A stretch of 64,000 bases of DNA from Granulicella sp. L60 (GTDB taxonomy: Bacteria > Acidobacteriota > Terriglobia > Terriglobales > Acidobacteriaceae): positions 221,864 through 285,863 of the forward strand of contig NZ_LMUR01000003.1 of the NCBI RefSeq assembly GCF_009765825.1. The letters are read 5' to 3'. This document shows, one piece after another, positions 46,550 through 56,082 of the stretch. Positions within the stretch are counted from its first letter, which is position 1. Each line of letters begins with the position of its first letter. A program made the position numbers and the translations under genes. The notes under the pieces are model-generated. The model had not been told where the DNA came from and searched no databases. It saw only the letters and a program-made list of their open reading frames with translations.

Positions 46550-47481
46550 CCCAGGCCTTCATCTTCAACAAGAAGGTCGCACTCCTCTGGAATGCCGTCA
46601 CTGTTGTATTCAAAAGATCCGACGGTATCGTCCCCTATTCATGTTCGGACACCCGCTCGGTGCTGATCCTACGCCCTTGCGGACTGCGCCTTCTGCTTTT
46701 GCCGGACTCCTCCCCCAACCCAGTGCGTTGGGTCCCACCTGTTGCCTCGATCACCGCTGTGTACAACGGGGATGAACAGGTCGAAAAAGGAGGCAAACCT
46801 GTTCGTATCGTGAAGATGTTCATTCCGTATGGTGGAGGCTTAATTGCCTCAGCCATCTATAACGGTGAGATCGGTTTATTCACGATTGAATTCCGCGACA
46901 ATGACGGTGGTTACCATGGCATGGTTTTTCGTATGCCAGTAAAGGACGCATCCCTTGGTTTGTCGCAATTGACTTCGCTGATTCAGACTCCCGCAGATGC
47001 ATCGTCCCACCTTCCGGAGCCATCATGTAGTTCTGAGCTAACGGCTGGAAAGACGCTGATCGTAGATCCCATCACCTCGGATATAAAGCCTGGCGACCCG
47101 GCATTGCCTGCTGAATATAGGGCTTTGGTTTATGAACACCTCGTTCAAACGCTCGAAACGAAGGCGGATCTAGAGCATGTGTATCGATATGGCTCCAGGG
47201 AGCAGCATTGTGCAAACTACACATTGGACGTGACGATCAGGGGCTTCAAAAAGGGAAACAATGTCGTTAGAGCGTCAGCAGCCTATTTGGGGGCATTTAT
47301 TGGAACGACGCAGCTTACGTATCATCTGCGGATCACGGACAGGAGTGGTCAGGTGGTTATCGAGCAGGATCTTAAGAAAACTGTCAGGGGAGAGCGCGAG
47401 AGTCTGGATGTGACGAATCAGATTGCAAAGGCGACAGCCAAGAGCCTTGTCAAAGCCTCCAAGAAATCACGAGCTTCATAG
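46546..47481 (+). CDS. Hypothetical protein, last gene of the T4SS operon
   Basis: A 311-residue protein whose GTG overlaps the preceding stop (GTGA). The C-terminal part (LDVTIRGFKKGNNVVRASAAYLGAFIGTTQLTYHLRITDRSGQVVIEQDL) resembles DUF4410-like envelope domains. The N-terminal half (LWNAVTVVFKRSDGIVPYSC) looks cytosolic and unrelated; there is no signal peptide. Possibly two modules joined. No function proposed. Confidence 0.6.
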   Translation: MTQAFIFNKKVALLWNAVTVVFKRSDGIVPYSCSDTRSVLILRPCGLRLLLLPDSSPNPVRWVPPVASITAVYNGDEQVEKGGKPVRIVKMFIPYGGGLIASAIYNGEIGLFTIEFRDNDGGYHGMVFRMPVKDASLGLSQLTSLIQTPADASSHLPEPSCSSELTAGKTLIVDPITSDIKPGDPALPAEYRALVYEHLVQTLETKADLEHVYRYGSREQHCANYTLDVTIRGFKKGNNVVRASAAYLGAFIGTTQLTYHLRITDRSGQVVIEQDLKKTVRGERESLDVTNQIAKATAKSLVKASKKSRAS

Positions 47482-47682
47482 ACCGAGAGCAGCGGATGCT
47501 CTGAGGCCGGCTCATATTGCCGGAGCACCCGACTGCTGATGCGATCTTTGTACCTCTCTCTCAACGTGGCACTACTGCGGTCTGCGTCGAGCGTTGGTTC
47601 CTGCTGTCGAAGGTGTCGCAGGGGCGTCGACAGTAGGAGACTTTCTCCGTAACCTCGACCAGCACCGAGAAGGAATTGAAAA

Positions 47683-49185
47683 ATGATACGAATGTCTTTG
47701 GCTTGGGCAGAATGGCTTGGGCTGGTTTGCCTTATTGGCCTGGGGATCTCGGCTTCCGGTGTCGCTCAAACCAGATCCGACTCCGCTGATGAGCCGATCA
47801 CCACTCGGCACACCGTGTCGATTCACGGAGAACCGCTCAACTATACAGCTCACGCAGGGTATCTCTCTTTGCTTGACGAGCAGGGCCGATTGCACGGTCG
47901 AATGTTTTTTGTGAGCAATACCGTAGATCGCCGCCCGTCTGACCCAGAGCGGCCAATCATGTTTGTGTGGAACGGGGGGCCAGGTTCGAACGCAGCACTG
48001 CTGCAGTTGGGCGCATTGGGGCCGAAGCGAATTCCCGATAGAGGTCTGAACTCGCCCGCACCCTCAGGAACCAATCTCGTGGACAATGAAGATACCTGGC
48101 TAAAATTTGCGGATCTTGTCTTCGTCGATCCGATCTATACGGGCTACAGTTATGCAGCATCGGCTGATTACCAGAAAGAATTTCTGAGTGATGAGGGAGA
48201 CGCCGATGCCATGGCAGAATTTATCCGCCTTTATCTATCCCATTATCAAGTGCAGCAGCCGATCTTTCTAGTGGGCGAAAGCTATGGGACGTATCGTGCC
48301 GTGGGCGTGACAGATATTTTGATTCGTCGAAAGATACCGGTGAAGGGAATTATTCTCCTGTCGACGATCTTGAATTTCGAGACGAACCCCGATCTCGCTC
48401 ATGCTTTCCTGCTTCCCAGCTATGCGGCCACCGCCTTCGCGCAAAAAAAACTGGCTGGAAAGCTGTCACTCAACCTGGAACAGACCATCGATGAGGTCCG
48501 CGAGTGGTCTGAAGGGCCCTACCTGACTGCCTTGACGCAAGGTGACCGCCTATTAGATCGAGACAAGGCCGCAATCGCGGATCGCCTCGCGAGTTATACT
48601 GGGGTTTCCAAAGACGAATGGATTAAACATAACCTCCGACTGTCTCCCGACCAGTACGCGGTCGCAGTTCTCGGGCCGGGTGGAGCAAAGTATGTCGGGC
48701 ACTATGACACACGGATGATTGGCATAATGCCAGGTCCCGATGCGAGCTACGTTGTGGCCCAGGACCCGAGTCTCGATAATGGTGAAAAGGCGCGTATCAC
48801 GTCATACCTTCGATCAGACCTCGGCTGGAAGAGTGACATGCTGTACGCGGGACCGTTTGGAGGCCGATGGCCTTCACCTGCGACTCCTAATGCTGATTGG
48901 ACCGCTATGCTGTGGAATCGCAGCTCCTCGGATCGTGCAGGTCTTATCGCTAACTCCCTGCATGCGGAGTCAGACTTGCGAATCATGATTGCGTCGGGAG
49001 AGTTTGATCTGTCGACTCCGTTCTCCGCCGCTGAATACTCGATCGATCACCTGTTTCTTCCAGCCTCGGAGCGTGCCCGTATAAAGTTCATCCGTTATCC
49101 GGGTGGGCACGCAGCATATATCGATCATGCTGTCCGTACTCAGTTCTCGCATGATGCGGCAGAATTCGTGAACAGCACTCGATGA
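47683..49185 (+). CDS. Secreted S10 family serine carboxypeptidase-like protein
   Basis: A 500-residue exported hydrolase: signal WAEWLGLVCLIGLGISASGVAQ, oxyanion segment FVWNGGPGSN, nucleophile VGESYGTYRA, acid GEFDLSTPF and His in YPGGHAAYID, the S10 order and spacing. Removes C-terminal residues from peptides. Bacterial members are common in Acidobacteria. GAAGGAA precedes the ATG. It stands outside the T4SS operon by about 200 bases. Confidence 0.92.
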   Translation: MIRMSLAWAEWLGLVCLIGLGISASGVAQTRSDSADEPITTRHTVSIHGEPLNYTAHAGYLSLLDEQGRLHGRMFFVSNTVDRRPSDPERPIMFVWNGGPGSNAALLQLGALGPKRIPDRGLNSPAPSGTNLVDNEDTWLKFADLVFVDPIYTGYSYAASADYQKEFLSDEGDADAMAEFIRLYLSHYQVQQPIFLVGESYGTYRAVGVTDILIRRKIPVKGIILLSTILNFETNPDLAHAFLLPSYAATAFAQKKLAGKLSLNLEQTIDEVREWSEGPYLTALTQGDRLLDRDKAAIADRLASYTGVSKDEWIKHNLRLSPDQYAVAVLGPGGAKYVGHYDTRMIGIMPGPDASYVVAQDPSLDNGEKARITSYLRSDLGWKSDMLYAGPFGGRWPSPATPNADWTAMLWNRSSSDRAGLIANSLHAESDLRIMIASGEFDLSTPFSAAEYSIDHLFLPASERARIKFIRYPGGHAAYIDHAVRTQFSHDAAEFVNSTR

Positions 49186-49857
49186 CACGGCCTGAAATCG
49201 GCACTCGAGGTTCGTGGATCAAGTGCTGATTTTAGAACGCAGAGACAACCGATATTGCTTATTACGGTAATGAGCCCGATGGTGAGTCGGTCATCATGGT
49301 CTGAATGGACAGGTAGGGAATCGATGACTGAGCATCGTTGTATAGAGATTGCGTCAGTGGTACGTAGGGTCGTCTTTGTCATACTCCCTTTTGGGTTGCC
49401 AGTAACTCAACAGGACACACAAGACGGCCGGAGCTCGGACAAGTCGTACGGTTCCGCAGAGTTTGATTCTCCCTTCTTTCCGAACCTGGAGAGAGGCACG
49501 AGTGCAATAGATCAATGACATGGGATCCCGCCGTCTTCGTTCCCCTGTCACTCGTCCATGCTCTGTTCCTGCCGCAAAGAATGATGGAATCGGCAATAAA
49601 TCCGATGAACGCTTGGCTATGGCCAGCCACCGACGCTTCCTCCACGATTTCGCCACACGTGGACCCGTGCTCGCGGGGGTGGACTGACCTCAACTTGCAT
49701 GCGCTGCCTTACTGCATTGCAACTGATACAGATGAAATGTCTCTTCTTGCATTAGAGCAAAAGCATAGATGTACGCCGGGTCTACAGAAGTAAGAGAGGA
49801 ATGGATAAGAGCCTTACCCCATGTTCATTCGAAACAGTCAGTCTAAGGGAGCGAGAT
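49186..49857. other. Long non-coding stretch, nothing recognised
   Basis: About 670 bases without a credible gene: the short open frames on both strands lack ribosome sites and have irregular composition. It may be decayed coding sequence. I see no repeat or tRNA. Confidence 0.5.
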
Positions 49858-50019
49858 ATGTGCACGTCAGACCAGAATCCGTGTATGAAACATCGGCTCT
49901 CTGAGCTCGAGTCTGAGAACTCGCGGCTACATCAATTGATCGTAGAACTCCTGGTCAAGAATCAAAAACTTCGAGAGAGGAATCTGATCACAAAGAATTC
50001 GGAGCAAATACCCGATTAA
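49858..50019 (+). CDS. Small coiled-coil protein
   Basis: A 53-residue protein with a leucine-zipper-like heptad run (LSELESENSRLHQLIVELL, continuing VKNQKLRERN), probably dimeric. GGGAG precedes ATG 49858. It recalls small helical proteins near regulators or transposons, but no family can be named. Confidence 0.5.
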   Translation: MCTSDQNPCMKHRLSELESENSRLHQLIVELLVKNQKLRERNLITKNSEQIPD

Positions 50020-50139
50020 GGCGTTGATTGCTGCTTTCCGTGCCGAGCAAGGGGCCCGCGATGTGTTCAGTGTTTTCGTCCAGGATTTGGCCTGCGAGCA
50101 ACAGCGCCAACGACTTGACTGAAGCGCATGGTGGCAGAT

Positions 50140-50526
50140 TTACTTCACAAAGTATGCGTTGAGCATCGGAACATCCGAGAGCAATGTGTCCAGGCGTTGA
50201 ATCTTGTTACCACGGAGAGTCAGGATCGTTGTGAGGTGCTCGTCCAACAATCTCCCGTCTTTGCGCCCAGTATTGTGCAACAGAAAACCTACATCTTTGT
50301 AGCCGACCACAATGTGCTCGATCTGAACATTCACTTCAAACGCATCGAGTATCTCTGCCCGCATCAGGATTCCATCTACGCCATGCACCTCACCGGACAT
50401 GAGACTCGTTCCAGGCAAACTCCATACAACGTCCTCGGTTACAAAGGATTGAAGCAATTCGGTATTGCGCGCCTTTAGTGCCGTCGCGAAATCGATAGCC
50501 AGTTCTCTTTTCTGCTCGGTTGTCAT
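50140..50526 (-). CDS. SnoaL-like/NTF2-like domain protein
   Basis: A 128-residue NTF2-fold protein: KRELAIDFATALKARNTELLQSFVTEDVVWSLPG is the alpha-helix pair and first strands, GVDGILMRAEILDAF continues, and LDEHLTTILTLRGNKIQRLDTLL closes the barrel. The family covers cyclases, isomerases and small binding proteins; no catalytic pattern is diagnostic here. Cytoplasmic. Confidence 0.8.
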   Translation of the reverse strand: MTTEQKRELAIDFATALKARNTELLQSFVTEDVVWSLPGTSLMSGEVHGVDGILMRAEILDAFEVNVQIEHIVVGYKDVGFLLHNTGRKDGRLLDEHLTTILTLRGNKIQRLDTLLSDVPMLNAYFVK

Positions 50527-50802
50527 ATTGGCTCTCCTGCCAGTATCGCGAGGTCCTTATGCCTGGTGGCCACAAAGACCACCCCTGAAGGATTGGATTG
50601 CGGCGGTTGGGGAAGCGTCGATTGAATCTGCGGTCTGTGTCGGACGAATATCTGTGAATGACAATGGTCGTAAAGATTTAGCCTGCAGCGCCGCTGTATA
50701 TCTTCTCTTGCCAATTCGCCGTTCGCCGCGGCGCGAGAGATCAGATCATGCAGTCATCAAATGACAACGCACTACCGTCATATCGCGCCGCGGCTCCGGG
50801 GT

Positions 50803-51147
50803 TTATGGCATAACGTTGTGTTCGTGGGTAAACAGCAGTTCACAGCGCTTGCGATCCATGAAGGCTTCTTCATCAGGAATGACATTCTGCCGGTATGTAT
50901 CCGAGGCGAAAAATGCCTTCGCTCCGGCCATGTCATCGAACCAAATCTCAGCGATTCCGTCGAACTTCGAGGCCGTTGTTCCTGGCAACGTATCGCCCGT
51001 GACGTGATTCTGGATGTACTTCCGAACATACTGCTTTGACGCTGGCTGAGCAGCAAACAGGGGACCGTGCACGTCGCGCCAGTGCTCGATGTACTGTTCA
51101 TATGTCAGGTCGCTACGACGAACCATCAGAATACTTAGCTTAATCAT
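50803..51147 (-). CDS. EthD domain-containing protein
   Basis: A 114-residue ferredoxin-like dimeric protein: MIKLSILMVRRSDLTYEQYIEHWRDVHGPL is the EthD opening, and FDGIAEIWFDDMAGAKAFFAS with the IPDEEAFMD segment completes it. EthD relatives assist in oxidative catabolism (ether and alkane degradation) or act as small monooxygenase-like enzymes. ATG 51147 follows AAAGGAA. It is the second leftward gene after the isochorismatase. Confidence 0.85.
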   Translation of the reverse strand: MIKLSILMVRRSDLTYEQYIEHWRDVHGPLFAAQPASKQYVRKYIQNHVTGDTLPGTTASKFDGIAEIWFDDMAGAKAFFASDTYRQNVIPDEEAFMDRKRCELLFTHEHNVMP

Positions 51148-51302
51148 TGTTTGTTTCCTTTCTCGATCGTGGTGGTTAATCTTGAGCAATGCCATGGAAG
51201 ACAACGCGATTCTCAAAGGAGAGCCCTACAACTCGCGGTCTCTTGGGCTGTTCATCATTACGAAGCGGCACTTCATAACGACAAGCTTGCAAAACTCGAA
51301 GA

Positions 51303-51941
51303 CTAAGCGGCTGTGAGTTGAAGCGCCGCAATGGTGTCGGCGGCGCTAATGATGTGGCTGGCATAAAGCGGAAGATTGATCTCCAGCGTCATCCGCATCT
51401 CTTCCCATTGATAGGTGGCGATCGCATTCTTCACAAGGGTTACGTCATATCCGAGCTCTACAGCAAAGCGCACTGTCGAGTCGATGCATGTATTCGCACG
51501 GAGTCCAATTACGATCAGTTTGTGAACCCCATGTCTCTTGAGTTGGAGATCCAGATCGGTGTTGGCGAAGCCGCTGGAGCACCAGTGTTCCTGAGCAATG
51601 ATTTCGCCGGGTAGCGGCGTAAATTCATCGCGGAACGTCCCGCCCCAGGAGCCGGCTGTAAAGAGATGTTTTTCGTGACCCCACGTTTGAATCGGAGCGA
51701 TGTACTTCCAGGTGTTGCTTTCGTCCTCCGCACCGCGGTCCCGGTGATGGGGCGCGAAGAATACCGGTATGCCTGCGGCACGAGCCGCTTTAAGCGTAGC
51801 AAGCATATTCGGCACGCAATTGACCGCTTCTGCTATCTCCTTGACCATGGGCCAAAGTATGCCCCCTTCCGAGATGAAGTCGTTGTATGGATCAACGACT
51901 AGAAGGCCCGTAAGGTTTTTCTCAAATACTGGTGCGCTCAT
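51303..51941 (-). CDS. Isochorismatase-family cysteine hydrolase
   Basis: A 212-residue cysteine hydrolase with Asp in LLVVDPYNDFISEGG, a central region of the family and the nucleophile in LRANTCIDSTVRFAVELGYDV. The cis-peptide and Lys region are consistent. Substrates range from isochorismate to amides and hydantoin-like compounds; exact one unknown. AAGGAGGAA precedes ATG 51941, a strong site. A palindrome at 52064-52078 lies upstream. Confidence 0.9.
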   Translation of the reverse strand: MSAPVFEKNLTGLLVVDPYNDFISEGGILWPMVKEIAEAVNCVPNMLATLKAARAAGIPVFFAPHHRDRGAEDESNTWKYIAPIQTWGHEKHLFTAGSWGGTFRDEFTPLPGEIIAQEHWCSSGFANTDLDLQLKRHGVHKLIVIGLRANTCIDSTVRFAVELGYDVTLVKNAIATYQWEEMRMTLEINLPLYASHIISAADTIAALQLTAA

Positions 51942-52386
51942 CGTAAATTCCTCCTTGATTGGCGTAAATGTGATGGCGATGCTGCTCACTGGCCGAGGTT
52001 GGGAATAGAAGCGTTTCTTGCTCCAGGTCCGCAGTGATCATGCGCCGCCTACCGTAGCTTTGGCCAATACTGTATTGGGGAAGTTTTGATTGTCTATGCT
52101 TATCGTGAATCATGATTGCCACGCAGGCCTTCGAGCCTTGTGGACTGAGGTCTCAGACTGGGGCGAGCTTCGTCGCCTCCGCATCACGTATGAAGTCGAA
52201 ACCGCGGCTCCCACAGCCGATCTCTTTTCGATACCATTCCGGTGCTTATCAAAAGCAGCTCTAGATTGTATTGATAATTCACGGCTAATGCCTGATCTAA
52301 TCAGCCAGAGAGAAGTGAGCGGAACGACCCAAGACCTGCTAGTAGCTCGCTTACACCTTGGCCTCACACAATAAAGGAGAAGTATC
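51942..52386. other. Intergenic stretch with one palindrome
   Basis: 445 bases between the divergent isochorismatase and oxidoreductase genes. It contains the CCAATAC palindrome; the open frames in it have no ribosome site and look spurious. Confidence 0.5.
52064..52078. promoter_or_regulatory. Putative operator palindrome
   Basis: CCAATAC-T-GTATTGG, perfect 7-base arms around one base, in the divergent region upstream of the isochorismatase gene. Confidence 0.45.
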
Positions 52387-53782
52387 GTGGCGATCCAGGA
52401 AGAATACGACGCTATTGTTATCGGTAGCGGTGAAGCTGGCAAATATATGGCCTGGCATCTGGCCTTGAAAGGTCAGCGCGTCGCGACTGTTGAAGACAAG
52501 CAGCTGGGAGGAGCCTGTCCGAATGTGGCTTGCCTGCCCAGCAAGAACATCATTCATTCTGCCAAAGTCGTGTCGTACTTTCGACGGGGTGATGAATTCG
52601 GCCTGGAGCACGGCGATTTTAAAGTTGAAATGGCCAAAATCAACAGCCGTCGGAAGCAGATGGTCGATGGGCTCCGCAAAGTCCATATCACTAACCCCGA
52701 AAAGAATCACGCCGAGATCATCATGGGTTTCGGACGGTTCGTCGGACAAGACTCCGTTCAGGTGGCTCTCAACGGAGGTGGAACTCGTACCCTGAGATCC
52801 AGCCAAATCTTTATCGATACCGGATCAAGAGCGACCATTGATCTCGTTCCTGGCCTCATAGAATCCAAACCCCTTACCCATGTCGAGGCTCTTGAACTCG
52901 AGACAGTGCCCGAACACCTGCTGATTCTTGGTGGGGGCCACGTAGGTCTTGAGTTCGCACAGGCGATGCGCCGCTTCGGGGCTCGCGTGACTGTCATCGA
53001 ACGTAACCAAGCCCTTGCGCAATGGGAAGACCCCGACGTCTCTGACGGTATCGCGCAGTTATTCCAGGACGAAGGTATCTAGGTTCTTTGCGGCGCGACA
53101 GTTACACGTGTAGAAGGTCTATCTGGCAAATCTCTTACGCTTCATCTCAGGCAGGGGGCCGACGGAGAGCACGGTCCTCGGCACACATCTTTTGATCGCG
53201 ACGGGCCGCACACCTAATACCGAAAATATGGGCCTCGAACTCGCCGGCATCAATACGACTTCATCCGGGCACGTTCGAGTCAATGAGCGTCTTGAGACCT
53301 CGGCACCAGGCGTATGGGCAATGGGAGATTGCGCCGGATCGCCGCACTTCACACATATTTCGTTCGACGATTTTCGCATCGTGCGAGATAACCTCGCGGG
53401 CGGGAAGCGCTCCACCGTCGGGCGTCAGATTCCGTCCTGCACCTTCATAGATCCCGAATTGGCTCGGGTTGGACTTAACGAAACTGAAGCCAGACGCCAG
53501 GGCATTCCATATCGATTGACAAAGATTTCGATGCTCGCAGTTTTGCGCACTCGAACACTTGGTGAGACTCGCGGTTTTCTCAAGGCTCTTATCTCCGACG
53601 ATGACCGGATCCTTGGCTTCACGGGTTTTGGAGTCGGCTCTGGAGACCTTCTTCCGGCCGTCCAACTCGCGATGAGTGTTGGTTTACCCTATACCGCTAT
53701 CGGGGCGTTGACGATAGCTCATCCCACGTTCTCTGAGGGACTGCAGAGTCTGTTTTCTGCGTCCCCGGTTAGAGCGACATAA
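52387..53782 (+). pseudogene. FAD/NAD(P)-dependent disulfide oxidoreductase (MerA/RclA type), disrupted
   Basis: A flavoprotein reductase gene in two frames. The first 231 codons hold the FAD loop IVIGSGEAGK, the redox disulfide GGACPNVACLPSKN (C-x4-C) and the NAD loop LLILGGGHVGLEFAQA. A TAG at 53080-53082 stops it; the sequence continues in frame (VLCGATVTRVEGL), then shifts +1 before 53192 (near a run of five Gs). The rest encodes LIATGRTPNT, the second FAD motif GVWAMGDC and the dimerisation domain to 53782. Two lesions indicate a pseudogene. GTG start after AAAGGAG. Intact relatives reduce Hg(II), Cu(II) or disulfides. Confidence 0.85.
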
Positions 53783-53947
53783 TTTTGAATGGCAATTAGA
53801 AACTGCTCAGAGCTGGGGGATATCCAGAGACAACGCCAGCGTTTGGAATGGAAGATCGTCTTCACCAGCAGTCGCCGGCAGGAAGCGTACCTCCGGCGAC
53901 TACTGGTGGACTAGCCGCTGCTGAGCCCTGTGGCGATCTGCTCGAAA

Positions 53948-54955
53948 TCAGACCGAGGCGCCACATCCCGCCTCAACAAGAGTCGAGCTGCCGATACCGT
54001 CGGAGATCTCTTCTTCGGCGTTCGCAAACGCGGAGTGTTCTTCGAACACCTGAGCGGCCTCTTCCATCCTCCGGAGATACTGCAGGACGGCATTTCGAAG
54101 GCATTCGACCGCCTTTTCCTGGTGTCCGGCATATTTCGAATGAGCGATCCAAACGTCTTGTGCTGGAGAAAAGTCGCTGATGTGTAGCACTTGAAGTTGG
54201 TCTCGATATGGAGATGTCTGGTAGACCTGAGGCGGTATGACCGCCAGACCCAGTCCTCGAGAGGCCATAGAGAGTTGAAAATCCTTCCCATCGGCCTCAA
54301 TTGCTATACGGAGGTCCAGGTTCCTCCGGCTGAAAGCGTCTTCCAGCGAGCGGCGAGTGCCGCAATCCTCGGCGTTCACAATCCAGGATTCAGTAGAGAT
54401 GTCCTGAAGAGTCAACTCACCAGGGTAAGTCAGCGCATGTGAGGCTACCACGATCCCGGATTGCTTGCCCAGATATTCGGTGATGAGATTGGTCGGCGGT
54501 TCCGTACCCTGGGAAAAGAGCAACGCGGCCGCGTCAATCGTTTTGTTATGGAGTCGTTCCAAAAGCGTCTTCGTCCCCTGTACGTAAGCATGAAGGTGCA
54601 GGTGAGGGAACTGGGTGCGGAGAGCCTTCACAGGATCCAGGATCGCAAGGTCTCCCAGGCCACGAACCACACCGAAACAAAACTCTCCAGAAGGTTCATC
54701 GTTATGAACTACCGTCGCTTTGAGGTTGATCACATTAGCGAGGATCGGCTTTGCGAGATCATAGGTCGTTTGGCCCGCTCTTGTGGGTTGGAGTGGGCGC
54801 ATCTGCCGATCGAGCAGGGAGACTCCCAGCGCATCCTCAAGGCTTTGAACTCGACGCGTAACCGCAGACTGTGTCAGGTGAAGACGTGCCGCCGCGGCCA
54901 TCACCGAGCCACTATCGACTACTGCAACAAATGATTCCAAATCGAATAGGTTCAT
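53948..54955 (-). CDS. LysR family transcriptional regulator
   Basis: A 335-residue LysR regulator. The helix-turn-helix is FVAVVDSGSVMAAAARLHLTQSAVTRRVQSLEDALGVSLLDR, followed by the effector domain (LGKQSGIVVASHAL, SMASRGLGLAVIPPQVYQ). The C-terminal ~30 residues beyond the domain are polar. ATG 54955 has GGGGGAAAG before it. It lies 45 bases after the sigma factor gene on the same strand, and converges with the broken oxidoreductase; target unknown. Confidence 0.93.
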   Translation of the reverse strand: MNLFDLESFVAVVDSGSVMAAAARLHLTQSAVTRRVQSLEDALGVSLLDRQMRPLQPTRAGQTTYDLAKPILANVINLKATVVHNDEPSGEFCFGVVRGLGDLAILDPVKALRTQFPHLHLHAYVQGTKTLLERLHNKTIDAAALLFSQGTEPPTNLITEYLGKQSGIVVASHALTYPGELTLQDISTESWIVNAEDCGTRRSLEDAFSRRNLDLRIAIEADGKDFQLSMASRGLGLAVIPPQVYQTSPYRDQLQVLHISDFSPAQDVWIAHSKYAGHQEKAVECLRNAVLQYLRRMEEAAQVFEEHSAFANAEEEISDGIGSSTLVEAGCGASV

Positions 54956-55000
54956 CTTTCCCCCCACTGAAACTACGTCCCGACCATTGCACTTCGATCA

Positions 55001-55630
55001 TCAGTACTTCGGAGATGCCAAAACGAGTGACTTGCCTAATGCTGCCCGCGCCCGCGCCAGGCGGGACCTTGCTGCAGGCACGGATATTCCAACGGCATCC
55101 GCCATTTCTTTCATGGAGTAAGCCTCGGATTGGTCGGTTTTGACAACGCAACGGAGCGCTATCGGAAGTCCGCTTATTGCCTTTCTGAGACGGGCACTTT
55201 GCTCGGACGCCATGTATTGGGCCTCAGGATCCAGCGATGTGTCGGGGATGTCCCAATCTTCCCAGGTGTCACCTCCGTCGAGAGATCTCTCTACGGGAAC
55301 CTCTTGTCCCCTCTTCCTCTTGCGCAAAAGGAGTAGAGCCGAGTTGATTCCAATCCGCGTGAGCCACGTACTAAAGCTGGAGCGTGCGTCGAATCGATTC
55401 AGATGAACAAATGCCTTCATCAGGGATTCCTGCAGCACGTCTTCGGAATCGTGGTCATTCTTGGTTATTTGTTTGATCGTTCTAAAAACCTGTCTGGAGC
55501 TGCGTCTGCACAGTTCAAGAAATGCCTGCTCATCGCCCATCTGCGCCGCAGACAATAACCGCTGCTCCGACATCTCGCCACGGTCTTCCTGTGTGGCAAC
55601 ATCACTAAACATTAGGTGGTATGGATTCAT
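55001..55630 (-). CDS. ECF-type RNA polymerase sigma factor
   Basis: A 209-residue sigma-70 family factor with region 2 (KNDHDSEDVLQESLMKAFVHLNRFDARSSFSTWLTRIGINSALLLLRKR) and region 4 (ALRCVVKTDQSEAYSMKEMADAVGISVPAARSRLARARAAL). No anti-sigma gene is adjacent; the neighbour upstream is a lone receiver domain, its start 4 bases after that stop. Control may run through that receiver or the kinase further upstream. Confidence 0.93.
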   Translation of the reverse strand: MNPYHLMFSDVATQEDRGEMSEQRLLSAAQMGDEQAFLELCRRSSRQVFRTIKQITKNDHDSEDVLQESLMKAFVHLNRFDARSSFSTWLTRIGINSALLLLRKRKRGQEVPVERSLDGGDTWEDWDIPDTSLDPEAQYMASEQSARLRKAISGLPIALRCVVKTDQSEAYSMKEMADAVGISVPAARSRLARARAALGKSLVLASPKY

Positions 55631-55634
55631 CGCT

Positions 55635-56039
55635 CTACTCTCCAGTCATCACGGCTTTATAGATCGTTTCAAGCAGCTGCAGCACATCGAAGGGTTTGCA
55701 TAAGAAACAAATGGCACCTCCCTCAAGAGCCCGCTGTCGACTTTTCTCATCGTATTGAGCCGATATAAAGATGACGGGTAGATCGGGCCGCCTCAGTCTG
55801 ACGCGACGTTGCAGTTCGATTCCGTCCATTCCTGGCATCCGCAGGTCGGAGATCAGGCAACTGGTTGTTGCGAGTATTCCGGCCTGAAGAAACTCCTCTC
55901 CTGAAGAAAAAACCTTTGGTGTATATCCAGCTGACGCCACCAGATTCTTAACCGACTCTCTGACCCCGTAGTCGTCGTCAACGCCAACTACAAGATGTTT
56001 TGAAAGAATGCTCAAGCTCAGAGTGCCTCGATTACGCAT
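55635..56039 (-). CDS. Single-domain response regulator (receiver)
   Basis: A 134-residue receiver: VVGVDDDYGVRESV holds the acidic pair, SCLISDLRMPGMDGIEL the phospho-Asp, VIFISAQYDE the Thr/Ser site and CKPFDVLQLLE the Lys. All key residues are present, so it can be phosphorylated. No output domain. It lies between the FixJ-like regulator and the ECF sigma gene, suggesting it relays signal to them. Confidence 0.92.
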   Translation of the reverse strand: MRNRGTLSLSILSKHLVVGVDDDYGVRESVKNLVASAGYTPKVFSSGEEFLQAGILATTSCLISDLRMPGMDGIELQRRVRLRRPDLPVIFISAQYDEKSRQRALEGGAICFLCKPFDVLQLLETIYKAVMTGE

Positions 56040-56082
56040 GATCGTAGTCGCAAAAGAGTGGGGTAGCTATATATAGGTTTAT

